From: Akkermansiaceae bacterium
GTDB lineage: Bacteria; Verrucomicrobiota; Verrucomicrobiia; Verrucomicrobiales; Akkermansiaceae
Direction of reading: 5' to 3'
Assembly: GCA_023300205.1 (NCBI GenBank)
Contig: JALZVD010000351.1
Coordinates: 1-7,833, forward strand
DNA length: 7,833 nucleotides
Shown: in pieces, positions 1 to 5,750 of the stretch
How positions within the stretch are numbered: the stretch's first letter is position 1
How the letters are laid out: every line of letters begins with the position of its first letter
Notes under the pieces: generated by a model
What the model was told of the DNA's origin: nothing
Database searches by the model: none
The model's input: only the letters and a program-made list of their open reading frames with translations
Position numbers and translations under genes: made by a program

Positions 1-218
1 GAGAGGGTAGGATTTTTAAGCTGTTTGATTGCGTTGATTGAGTTGAAGCCCATTTTTCTGAATTGGACTTGGTCGATGCCTTGACCGTAGACTTCAGTGA
101 CTTGGCCTCTGGTTCCTGTGTTGGCATTAAAATTCCCCATTGTGAGGATGAGTCCTGCAGCGAGGAGGACGAGGACTACGACCATGAGGCCGGTGTATTT
201 GCGCATGTTTTCGATCAT
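1..218 (-). CDS. SurA/PpiD-like periplasmic peptidyl-prolyl isomerase or chaperone, N-terminal part (cut by window edge)
   Basis: The minus strand is open from an ATG at 218 to the window edge, giving 72 residues and no stop. The protein begins MIENMRKYTGLMVVVLVLLA. Residues 1-9 are a short basic cytoplasmic tip, residues about 10-27 form one hydrophobic anchor, and a polar exported region follows. Around residues 39-52, EVYGQGIDQVQFRK resembles the start of SurA-N-type chaperone domains (a short strand, a G-x-x-I turn, then a helix). The MIEN...KYTGLM start is one I associate with SurA N-terminal or PpiD-like proteins of Verrucomicrobia; they are usually several hundred residues long and help fold outer-membrane proteins. 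No isomerase (parvulin) domain can be seen because only the N-terminus is present. A second in-frame ATG at 206 is possible. No Shine-Dalgarno sequence precedes either. aroC lies 99 bases upstream on the same strand, so read-through from aroC is possible. The membrane anchor is clear; the family name is moderately sure. Confidence 0.62.
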   Translation of the reverse strand, partial: MIENMRKYTGLMVVVLVLLAAGLILTMGNFNANTGTRGQVTEVYGQGIDQVQFRKMGFNSINAIKQLKNPTL

Positions 219-251
219 GATATTTTACTTGGTTTGAAATTGGTTCTTATG

Positions 252-269
252 GCTAGTTGTTGGACTAGC
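252..269. other. Small perfect inverted repeat between aroC and the SurA-like gene
   Basis: GCTAGT at 252-257 and ACTAGC at 264-269 form a perfect 6-bp stem with a 6-base loop, in the 99-base gap downstream of aroC and upstream of the SurA-like start. Neither side is followed by a T-run, so it is not a canonical intrinsic terminator. It could be an operator, a weak attenuator or chance. Confidence 0.22.
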
Positions 270-317
270 AGTGTCTTAGTGCGGAGCTTTTAGGCTGAGA
301 ATCCGATGGAATCAACC

Positions 318-1406
318 TTAAATCTTGCCCATTTGGGCTCTCTGTCTGAGTAGGTGGTCACAAATGATGATGTTGGCCATGGCTTCTACCATTGGGACTG
401 CTCGCGGGAGGACGCAGGCATCATGTCTGCCGCGACCTTTTAGCTGAGTTTCCTGGTGATCTGGGGTGACGGTAGGCTGTTCACTCATGATGGTGGCTGT
501 GGGCTTGAATGCGACGCGGAAGATGATGTTTTCTCCATTTGAGATGCCGCCTTGGACTCCGCCTGAGCGGTTTGTCTTGGTGCGGACGTTGTCTCCATCC
601 ATGTAGAAGTGGTCATTGTGCTCACGTCCTGTGAGGAGTGTGCCGCCGAACCCTGAGCCTAGTTCAAAGCCTTTTGTGGCTGGGATGCTCATCATGGCTT
701 TTGCGAGTTCTGCATCTAGCTTATCAAATACGGGTGCTCCGAGGCCGGCTGGGCAGTTGCGGATGACGCATTCTACGACGCCGCCGATGGAGTTGCCATC
801 TGAGCGGACTTCTTTGATGCGATCGATCATGGTGTCTACTACAGCGGGGTCACCGGTGCGAACGATGTTTGACTCGATGTCTTCTGATGTGACGGTGTCT
901 GGGTTTACGTTTGCGTTGATGTCATGAATGGATTTGACCCAAGCGAGGACTTCGAGTTCTGGGCATAGGGAGTGGATGACTTTCTGAGCGACTGCAGCAG
1001 CAGCGACTCTGCCGATGGTTTCTCTGGCTGAGGCTCTGCCGCCACCGTGCCATGCTCTGAAGCCGTATTTGGCATCATAGGTGTAGTCTGCGTGAGATGG
1101 GCGATATTTGTCCTTCATCTCTGTGTAGGATGATGGTCGCTGGTCTTGGTTTCTGACTAGGATGCCGATGGGTGTTCCGAGGGTTTTTCCTTCTGATGTT
1201 CCTGAGAGGATTTCACAGATGTCACCTTCTTTACGGGGGGTGACGATTTCACTCTGACCTGGGCGTCGTCTATCGAGTTCTTTCTGAATGTCTTCTTCTG
1301 AGAGTTCTATGAGTGGGGGGCAACCATCGATGTTCACGCCGACTCCTACACCGTGGGATTCACCCCAGGTGGAAATACGAAAATTCTGACCAAGTATGCT
1401 AGACAT
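318..1406 (-). CDS. aroC: Chorismate synthase
   Basis: This is chorismate synthase, the last shikimate-pathway enzyme. It converts 5-enolpyruvylshikimate-3-phosphate to chorismate in the cytoplasm using reduced FMN, supplying tryptophan, tyrosine, phenylalanine and folate synthesis. With the chosen start it has 362 residues, normal for the family. Visible signatures are GESHG at 15-19 (with active-site His18), the [14 protein letters not shown] segment at 102-115 running into [13 protein letters not shown] at 121-133, [12 protein letters not shown] at 201-212, [12 protein letters not shown] at 281-292, and [15 protein letters not shown] at 325-339. The frame extends upstream to a TTG at 1442, but [19 protein letters not shown] starting at 1406 matches the usual family N-terminus, so 1406 is preferred. 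AGAAGGG abuts that TTG directly (1443-1449), so the longer form is not wholly excluded. No Shine-Dalgarno sequence precedes the ATG at 1406. It is not clustered with other shikimate genes; the SurA-like gene follows and a CYTH gene diverges upstream. Confidence 0.97.
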   Translation of the reverse strand: MSSILGQNFRISTWGESHGVGVGVNIDGCPPLIELSEEDIQKELDRRRPGQSEIVTPRKEGDICEILSGTSEGKTLGTPIGILVRNQDQRPSSYTEMKDKYRPSHADYTYDAKYGFRAWHGGGRASARETIGRVAAAAVAQKVIHSLCPELEVLAWVKSIHDINANVNPDTVTSEDIESNIVRTGDPAVVDTMIDRIKEVRSDGNSIGGVVECVIRNCPAGLGAPVFDKLDAELAKAMMSIPATKGFELGSGFGGTLLTGREHNDHFYMDGDNVRTKTNRSGGVQGGISNGENIIFRVAFKPTATIMSEQPTVTPDHQETQLKGRGRHDACVLPRAVPMVEAMANIIICDHLLRQRAQMGKI

Positions 1407-1465
1407 GGGTGGATTGATAAACGCAAATAGGGAGAACTGCAACCCTTCTCTTGGAATAGGGAAAG

Positions 1466-1494
1466 GTTTTAGGTGGTTATGTTTTAGGTTTTAG
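1466..1494. repeat. Three GTTTTAG heptamers upstream of aroC
   Basis: GTTTTAG occurs at 1466-1472, 1481-1487 and 1488-1494 (CTAAAAC on the minus strand). The first two are 15 bases apart and the last two directly abut. They lie 60-90 bases upstream of the aroC ATG, where a transcription-factor site would be plausible. No matching regulator is recognised, and the T/G-rich composition of this strand makes such words commoner by chance. Confidence 0.3.
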
Positions 1495-1555
1495 ATTACT
1501 TGGGTTGGTGGTGGGCTTGGGTTGACATTTTGGGTTAAATGGGGCAGATGGTGGG

Positions 1556-1653
1556 CCTGTGCCAAACCGCAGGACGCTGGGGAAGGAGCAATCTGACCTT
1601 TCAGCGATTGTACAGAGGTCTCTGGGTTCTCCCCCGGAGGCCTCATTATTTAT
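1556..1653 (+). ncRNA. Candidate structured RNA or 5' leader: three tandem hairpins ending in an AT-rich tail
   Basis: Three hairpins follow each other upstream of the CYTH gene. Hairpin 1 pairs CCTGTG (1556-1561) with CGCAGG (1568-1573) over a 6-base loop. Hairpin 2 pairs CGCTG (1575-1579) and GAAGG (1582-1586), with a two-G bulge between them, to CCTTTCAGCG (1597-1606) over a 10-base loop. Hairpin 3 pairs GAGGTCTCTGGG (1615-1626) with CCCGGAGGCCTC (1633-1644), an unbroken 12-bp stem with loop TTCTCC, followed by ATTATTTAT (1645-1653), which is terminator-like but not a clean U-run. Four pairs are G·U wobbles on the plus strand; on the minus strand they would be A·C mismatches, so the structure favours a plus-strand transcript. 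A TTGACA word sits at 1522-1527 without a good -10. It could be a small RNA with its own terminator or an unrecognised leader of the CYTH gene. No known RNA family could be assigned by eye. Confidence 0.4.
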
Positions 1654-1672
1654 CACTTAGTGAGTTTTCGAT

Positions 1673-2146
1673 ATGATCGAGATAGAACATAAATTTTTGC
1701 TTAAGAATGATGCTTGGAAAGCGTCAGCGAGTGAGGGTGTTCGTTATAGACAGGGGTATATTGATACGGTGAATGGGACTACGGTTAGGGTTCGGATCGC
1801 TGGAGATCAGGGTTATTTAACGCTTAAAGGGAAGCGTGGTGGAGATGCAGGGATTTCCTGCTCTGAGTTTGAGTATGAGATTCCACTTGAGGATGCTGAG
1901 GGGATGATTGAGGAGTTTTTGGATACTCCGCTTATTGATAAACATCGTTATCTAGTGGAGTATCATGGAAAAATTTGGGAGATTGATGTTTTTGTTGGTG
2001 ATAATGAGGGATTAGAGGTGGCTGAGATAGAGCTGGGTTCTGAGGATGAGGCATTTGATTTACCTAGCTGGGCTGGAGAGTGTGTGTCTGGTGATTGTCG
2101 TTATACGAATGGGAGTTTGGCTAAGTTACCTTTTAAGGATTGGTAG
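1673..2146 (+). CDS. CYTH-domain protein, probable inorganic triphosphatase
   Basis: This 157-residue protein is one CYTH domain (triphosphate tunnel fold) and looks like the small bacterial tripolyphosphatases rather than class IV adenylate cyclases. The defining ExExK motif is at residues 3-7 (EIEHK). Basic and acidic residues expected to line the tunnel follow in order: R39 and R41 (TVRVRI), K52 and K54 (LTLKGK), E65/E67/E69 (SEFEYEI), K90 and R92 (DKHRY), E103/D105 (WEIDVF), E115/E118/E120 (LEVAEIEL), and the closing RYTNGSLA at 143-150. Known relatives hydrolyse triphosphate with Mg2+ or Mn2+, but substrates vary, so the exact reaction is inferred. It has no signal peptide and should be cytoplasmic. 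No clear Shine-Dalgarno sequence precedes the ATG; the start is set by the conserved MIEIE opening. The three-hairpin region lies directly upstream. Downstream it converges on ribE, 123 bases away. Confidence 0.9.
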   Translation: MIEIEHKFLLKNDAWKASASEGVRYRQGYIDTVNGTTVRVRIAGDQGYLTLKGKRGGDAGISCSEFEYEIPLEDAEGMIEEFLDTPLIDKHRYLVEYHGKIWEIDVFVGDNEGLEVAEIELGSEDEAFDLPSWAGECVSGDCRYTNGSLAKLPFKDW

Positions 2147-2189
2147 TGTTTTTATGTATTGTTAGCGATTTTGGACGTAGGAATGCCAC

Positions 2190-2215
2190 GTAATCACTAG
2201 GGTTCTCTTGATTAC
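2190..2215. terminator. Possible bidirectional hairpin between convergent CYTH gene and ribE
   Basis: GTAATCA (2190-2196) and TGATTAC (2209-2215) form a perfect 7-bp inverted repeat around a 12-base loop, in the 123-base gap between the two convergent stop codons. It is AT-rich and has no U-run on either side, so it is weak as an intrinsic terminator. Its position between converging genes is the main argument. Nearer ribE lies a purine tract at 2246-2269 starting with seven Gs. Confidence 0.3.
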
Positions 2216-2269
2216 AAGCCCAGAAATAAAATAAACTTACTTTATGGGGGGGAGGTGGAGGGAGTGGAG

Positions 2270-2899
2270 CTAGTTTTTGGAGGCTAAGAGCTTTTCGGTG
2301 TATTTGGCTAGTAGGTCTGCTTCTAGGTTAATAGATGCGCCTATTTCTAAGCTGTGGAGGTGGGTCTCACGGAATGTGTGAGGGGTGATCCAGAATACTG
2401 CTGAGGCGTGGGCTTGCTCTCCGCTTCCTGGTTGGTCGCCGGCAGGTTCTAACAGTTCTGCGATGGTGAGGGAGATTCCGTCGATGGCGATGCTGCCTTT
2501 GTCGATGCAGTATTTGTAGATTTCTGGTGGGAGTGAGATTTCTAGGCGATGGTCTTGGCCGTGTGTGGAGAGGTTTATAAGTGTGCCTGTGGCATCTACG
2601 TGACCTTGGACGAAGTGTCCGCCGAGGCGCTGGGTGGGGAGTAGGGCACGTTCTAGATTTACAGTGGATTTTTCTTTGAGTGAGCCTAGTGAGGTGACTT
2701 TAAGGGTCTGGTGGAGGAGGTCGAAAGAGGCAGATCCTGTATTGAGTGCAGCTACGGTGAGGCAGCATCCGTTGGTGGCTACTGAGTCACCGAGTGCGAG
2801 ATCACTGGCGAAGGGGATGGCTATATCATAGCGGGACTGATCCCCTAGATTTGTGATTTTGGTGATGGTGCCTGTGGCTTCGATTAGTCCAGTGAACAT
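2270..2899 (-). CDS. ribE: Riboflavin synthase, alpha subunit
   Basis: This is riboflavin synthase, which dismutates two molecules of 6,7-dimethyl-8-ribityllumazine to riboflavin and a pyrimidinedione, the last step of vitamin B2 synthesis, in the cytoplasm. It has 209 residues, the usual size. The internal duplication typical of the family is visible. Barrel 1 starts MFTGLIEATGTI and contains GDSVATNGCCLTV (37-49) with the conserved cysteine pair. Barrel 2 starts GHFVQGHVDATGTL (94-107) and contains KGSIAIDGISLTI (134-146). A C-terminal helix, LLAKYTEKLLASKN, ends the protein. The second barrel has an extra acidic/Gly loop around 151-166 before the VFWITPHTFRETHL strand, longer than in E. 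coli. MFTGLIE is the invariant family start, so 2899 is secure. The antiporter gene lies 70 bases upstream on the same strand. No Shine-Dalgarno sequence sits at normal distance; a GAGG is about 17 bases upstream, inside the possible pseudoknot. No FMN riboswitch is present. Confidence 0.96.
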   Translation of the reverse strand: MFTGLIEATGTITKITNLGDQSRYDIAIPFASDLALGDSVATNGCCLTVAALNTGSASFDLLHQTLKVTSLGSLKEKSTVNLERALLPTQRLGGHFVQGHVDATGTLINLSTHGQDHRLEISLPPEIYKYCIDKGSIAIDGISLTIAELLEPAGDQPGSGEQAHASAVFWITPHTFRETHLHSLEIGASINLEADLLAKYTEKLLASKN

Positions 2900-2904
2900 G
2901 ATTT

Positions 2905-2961
2905 AATATGGCTGAACCTCATGTCATTGGTCCATATTTATTGGGGCCGGGACGATGAGGT
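2905..2961 (-). promoter_or_regulatory. ribE: Possible H-type pseudoknot in the ribE leader
   Basis: Two perfect 7-bp pairings interlock just before ribE. On the minus-strand RNA, ACCTCAT (2961-2955) pairs with ATGAGGT (2922-2916), and AATATGG (2938-2932) pairs with CCATATT (2911-2905). The pairs cross, giving H-type pseudoknot topology with connecting segments of 16, 9 and 4 bases. The last stem ends five bases before the ribE ATG. The first stem captures the only Shine-Dalgarno-like GAGG in the leader. This suggests translational control or coupling to the upstream antiporter gene, but it is inferred from pairing only. Confidence 0.35.
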
Positions 2962-2969
2962 GTTGTAGA

Positions 2970-4637
2970 TTATTCGTTGATAGTGGCTTGTTGGGTGGGG
3001 GGGGTGTCCGCTTTAGGTTGTGCTGGGTCTTGAGTCATTCCTGAAGATGGGATTAGCATGAAGCATGCGCCCATGACGATGGTAGGAATGAGGGCGGAGA
3101 TGGCGAGTTTGACTGGGGAGACTCCGCCTTTGAAGTATTTGCCGAGAACTGACTGACCAGCTGGGTTAGGGGCATTTGCAATGACTGTTAGACCGCCACC
3201 TGTGACGGCGCCTGCGAGGACTGCGTATTTAGCGGTGATGCCGAGGCTAGGAGCTTGTGAAGCTAGGTAGGTAATGGCTGCGTTGTCGTTGAATGCTGTG
3301 AGGACTGTGGAGCCGATGGTGAGGACTGCGCTTTGGTCTTGGAATGCCATGAGGAGTGGCTCGATCCACCAGCCTTGGCATCCGCCGTGGATGACGAGTC
3401 CTGCGAGGAAGAAGCCTACGAGGAGGGGTGATTTCATGGAAACATCATTTTGGTGATGGCCTGTGGACTGTGTGAAGCCTAGGAAGAACATGAAGCCCCC
3501 GATGAAGAGTGCTGGGTGGTGAGCGGTGAGTACTGTGAAGGCTAGGAAGCCAAGGTGAGTGAGTGTGACTGCTAGAGGGATGGCGTCTTCACGTTGGTCC
3601 CATCTTTTGCTATTGCTGTTGTCTGTTTCTGCGGTTTTAAGCTCTGCGAAGTGCTTGCGGAATGCGAGGAAGTAGAGGGCGTTTGCGATGAGGATGCCGA
3701 TGATGGCTTTCCAACCAAAGTTCATGAACATGTAGCTCATTCCGAAGCTCCATTTCTCTGCGATCATGAGTACTGGAGGGGCAGCGAAGTGAGTGAGTGT
3801 GCCGCCTACTGAGATGTTTACGAAGAGGAGGCCGAGTGTGGCGTAGGCGAACTTGGCCGGAGGGTTCTTATCATAGAACCATTTGGCGAGAAGCATGGCA
3901 GCGATGGTCATGGCTGCTGGCTCTGTGATGAATGATCCGAGTAGCGGGGTGATGGTGAGTACTGAGAGCCACCATGCAGCAGCTCCGCCTCCCATGAGGC
4001 CTGCGATCTTCCCAACGATCATTTCTGCAAAACGGATGACTGGTCTGGTGGCGGAGATGGCCATGATGATGACGACGAAGAGGGGTTCGGTGTAATTTAC
4101 GTCGTGTCCTACGTATTGGATGACTTGGCTGAAGTCGAAGAAGTATGCTATCGCGCCGACGAGTGCGATTACCCAGATGCCGAAGATGGCTTCTACTTCT
4201 CCAAGGAAATGGAAGAGGTGGGCGCGGAATGAGACGTCGCATTTGGCGTCATCTTCAGGTTTGGCACAGCTGGTTCTTCCGCGTTCTTCGTTGAGTTTGT
4301 TTTGTCTGTGCTCGTGTTTGTGAGCCATTTCCATGAAGAATCCTGCGAGGAATGTGTGTACGATGGCGCAGACGAATATGATGGTGGCTACGATGTTAAA
4401 GCCGTTTTGCTGAAATGCACGGTGCTTGAGGGTTGCCATGAGGTCCATTTTGCCGTCCTCAGATTTTTGTTCGTCGTATGAGGCGAGGGGTTTAGGGAAT
4501 GGGGCGTATTGATCTTTGGTGAGGCCGTATTCACCTTTTTGATATGAGGGCTCTTGTTTTGCAGCGTGGGTCTCAGGGGTGAGGGCAAGAGTTGCAATGA
4601 GTGCTAGTAGTGAACAGATTATTGTGAGTTTTCTCAT
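2970..4637 (-). CDS. Putative Na+/H+ antiporter (ion-transporter/NhaD-like superfamily)
   Basis: This 555-residue polytopic membrane protein resembles the putative Na+/H+ antiporters found in Chlamydiae, Lentisphaerae and Verrucomicrobia (Pfam Na_H_antiport_3 from memory). Residues 1-26 look like a cleavable signal peptide ending THAA, followed by a polar exported segment to about 78. Hydrophobic segments lie near 80-102, 148-167, 184-200, 217-236, 238-254, 264-290, 305-325, 353-371, 374-389, 404-418, 470-488 and 505-530. Two repeat-like signature segments are visible: GSFITEPAAMT (234-244) and AFNDNAAITYL (448-458), the latter followed by GAVTGGGLTVIANAPNPAG (476-494). Broken helices with Asn/Asp of this kind carry ions in NhaD and ArsB relatives. 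HFLGEVEAIFGIW (143-155) also looks family-typical. A hydrophilic loop at 103-138 holds H106/H108/H110 and C124/C133. The transported ion is not shown by sequence. The start is supported by the signal peptide. ribE follows 70 bases downstream; the lipoprotein gene diverges upstream. Confidence 0.85.
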   Translation of the reverse strand: MRKLTIICSLLALIATLALTPETHAAKQEPSYQKGEYGLTKDQYAPFPKPLASYDEQKSEDGKMDLMATLKHRAFQQNGFNIVATIIFVCAIVHTFLAGFFMEMAHKHEHRQNKLNEERGRTSCAKPEDDAKCDVSFRAHLFHFLGEVEAIFGIWVIALVGAIAYFFDFSQVIQYVGHDVNYTEPLFVVIIMAISATRPVIRFAEMIVGKIAGLMGGGAAAWWLSVLTITPLLGSFITEPAAMTIAAMLLAKWFYDKNPPAKFAYATLGLLFVNISVGGTLTHFAAPPVLMIAEKWSFGMSYMFMNFGWKAIIGILIANALYFLAFRKHFAELKTAETDNSNSKRWDQREDAIPLAVTLTHLGFLAFTVLTAHHPALFIGGFMFFLGFTQSTGHHQNDVSMKSPLLVGFFLAGLVIHGGCQGWWIEPLLMAFQDQSAVLTIGSTVLTAFNDNAAITYLASQAPSLGITAKYAVLAGAVTGGGLTVIANAPNPAGQSVLGKYFKGGVSPVKLAISALIPTIVMGACFMLIPSSGMTQDPAQPKADTPPTQQATINE

Positions 4638-4661
4638 GTGTTAGGTGGACTAATTGGGGTA

Positions 4662-4689
4662 TTGATAGCGTCTGGGTTAGGGTTGGCAA
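4662..4689 (-). promoter_or_regulatory. Candidate promoter for the antiporter gene
   Basis: On the minus strand TTGCCA (4689-4684) and TATCAA (4667-4662) are separated by 16 bases, matching five and four of six consensus -35/-10 positions. The predicted transcript would start about 20 bases before the ATG at 4637. The -35 overlaps that of the opposite promoter. Confidence 0.35.
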
Positions 4690-4711
4690 TCAGAATTTAC
4701 AATTTTATGAG
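4683..4711 (+). promoter_or_regulatory. Candidate promoter for the thioredoxin-like lipoprotein gene
   Basis: TTGGCA (4683-4688) and TATGAG (4706-4711) are 17 bases apart, matching five and four of six consensus positions. The transcript would begin near 4718, about 60 bases before the chosen start at 4781. It shares five bases with the divergent promoter's -35. Confidence 0.38.
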
Positions 4712-4780
4712 TTTGGAAATTGCTTGCTTGAGTTTGGTTTTTAGGCGTTTAAAATGTTGTTGATGAGAGATGGAAGGAAA

Positions 4781-5731
4781 ATGGGTGATTTTAGGAAACT
4801 TGCGGCTAAGGGAATGTTGGTTGTTCTTGGTTCTGGAGTGGTGGGTTGTGGTGCGCTTTCACGATCAACGAGAGCGGTGGGAGGGAAGATTAAAGAGATG
4901 AATAGTGAGGGTGGGGAGCTGAAGCCAAACCAACATGCGATCGATGAAAATTCTACGGCAACTAAAGGATTAAGTGCCCTGAGAGGTGGGAATGTGGTGG
5001 CTAGAGTGGGGCAGTTGGCGACTCGTGAAGAGGATATTGTGTGGGCTCCGGAAGATCCGGATATGCCGATTACTGAGTTAGAGGGGTTAGTGATTGATGA
5101 TGAGAATCCGGAGGATTCATGGTTTGAAGACTATGGTAAGGCGATGAAGAAGGCGCGAGTGGAGGGGAAGCCGGTGTTGATCTGGTTTACACGAACTAAG
5201 AATAGTCCGTTGTGTAAGATGCTGAGTGCGGAGTTGTTTTCTCAAAAGGATTTTGATGATTGGGCGTATGAGAATGTGGTTCGTCTGAGGGTGGACTCAA
5301 ACATTCAGGAACGTGATACAGGGAAGCGTAAGGACAGGGAGAGGTATGTGGCGGAGATCAAGAAACGTTATAGGGTATTGGGTCAGCCGGTGGTGTTGAT
5401 GATTTCTCCGAGGGGGACAGAGTTTGGCAAATACCGTGGTTATAAGTCTGGGTCAGCAGAGTTTTACTTTGGTAGGCTGAAGAATGCTCAGCGTACGGCG
5501 CAGGCTGATCATTCTAGCTGGCAGTCTGAGATGGAGGGTAAGGGATACCGGACTTGGCATGATGCTCGTGGGCGAGCTGTGTTTGCTAAGGTGGTACGTT
5601 ACCGTGATGGTGTTGTCTGGCTGGTGGAGCCAGATGGTAAGAAGTCTAGTACGGAGGTGAGTAAGTTATCTACTGTGGATAGGCAGTATGTGGAACGTAA
5701 GCTAGCTGATTCTAGGGCTAAGAGTCTATAG
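4781..5731 (+). CDS. Lipoprotein with thioredoxin-like fold (CxxC reduced to SPLC) and C-terminal SHD1-like domain
   Basis: With the chosen start the protein has 316 residues. Residues 1-23 form a lipoprotein signal: basic MGDFRKLAAK, hydrophobic GMLVVLGSGV, and lipobox VVGC with Cys23 as the lipidated residue. Residues about 24-110 are polar and probably a linker. Residues about 112-225 resemble thioredoxin-like proteins of the Thioredoxin_7 kind: a helix, GKPVLIWFT (129-137), then SPLC (142-145) where the redox CxxC would be, then GQPVVLMISP (201-210) with the expected cis-proline at 203. Only the second cysteine of the motif remains, so ordinary disulfide exchange is doubtful. Residues about 256-307 (RTWHDARGR to RQYVERKL) look like an SHD1 domain, common in exported PVC proteins. 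The frame opens at 4754, but GGAAGG at 4772-4777 stands just before the ATG at 4781, and this start puts the lipobox cysteine at a normal distance. The gene converges on trpA with 19 bases between stop codons. Its role is unknown. Confidence 0.8.
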   Translation: MGDFRKLAAKGMLVVLGSGVVGCGALSRSTRAVGGKIKEMNSEGGELKPNQHAIDENSTATKGLSALRGGNVVARVGQLATREEDIVWAPEDPDMPITELEGLVIDDENPEDSWFEDYGKAMKKARVEGKPVLIWFTRTKNSPLCKMLSAELFSQKDFDDWAYENVVRLRVDSNIQERDTGKRKDRERYVAEIKKRYRVLGQPVVLMISPRGTEFGKYRGYKSGSAEFYFGRLKNAQRTAQADHSSWQSEMEGKGYRTWHDARGRAVFAKVVRYRDGVVWLVEPDGKKSSTEVSKLSTVDRQYVERKLADSRAKSL

Positions 5732-5750
5732 GAGGGGGGCGAGGATTTTC

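Noticed and set aside
63..293. Open plus-strand frame of 76 codons
   Set aside because: It lies opposite the SurA/PpiD-like N-terminus, has no family resemblance and runs through the intergenic gap; it is a shadow frame.
616..927. Plus-strand open frame of 103 codons within aroC
   Set aside because: It is antisense to the conserved core of chorismate synthase, with no plausible start signal or product.
1570..1618. Resemblance of GAAGGAGCAA...TTCAG...ACAGAGG to the glycine riboswitch core
   Set aside because: The partner GGAGAG strand, the GGCGCC-type element and the AAAGGACAGAG segment expected in a real glycine aptamer are missing or in the wrong place, and the downstream CYTH gene has no link to glycine. 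A covariance-model hit would reverse this.
1554..1620. Resemblance of AGG...GGAAGGAGCA with partly complementary ends to the bacterial SRP (4.5S) RNA
   Set aside because: The bases flanking the GGAA loop (TGG and GGA) cannot pair, the symmetric internal loop is absent, and the strong hairpin 2 uses these bases differently.
2246..2269. Purine tract with seven Gs before the ribE stop as a G-quadruplex
   Set aside because: Only two G-runs reach three bases with workable spacing; the rest are GG, so at best a weak two-layer structure. G-runs are common on this G-rich strand.
2900..2969. FMN riboswitch upstream of riboflavin synthase
   Set aside because: The gap is only 70 bases, too short for the roughly 130-base FMN aptamer, and none of its conserved segments is present.
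3871..4242. Second minus-strand open frame of 123 codons inside the antiporter gene
   Set aside because: It is rich in Arg, His and Pro, as out-of-frame readings of this gene would be, and overlaps a well-supported membrane protein.
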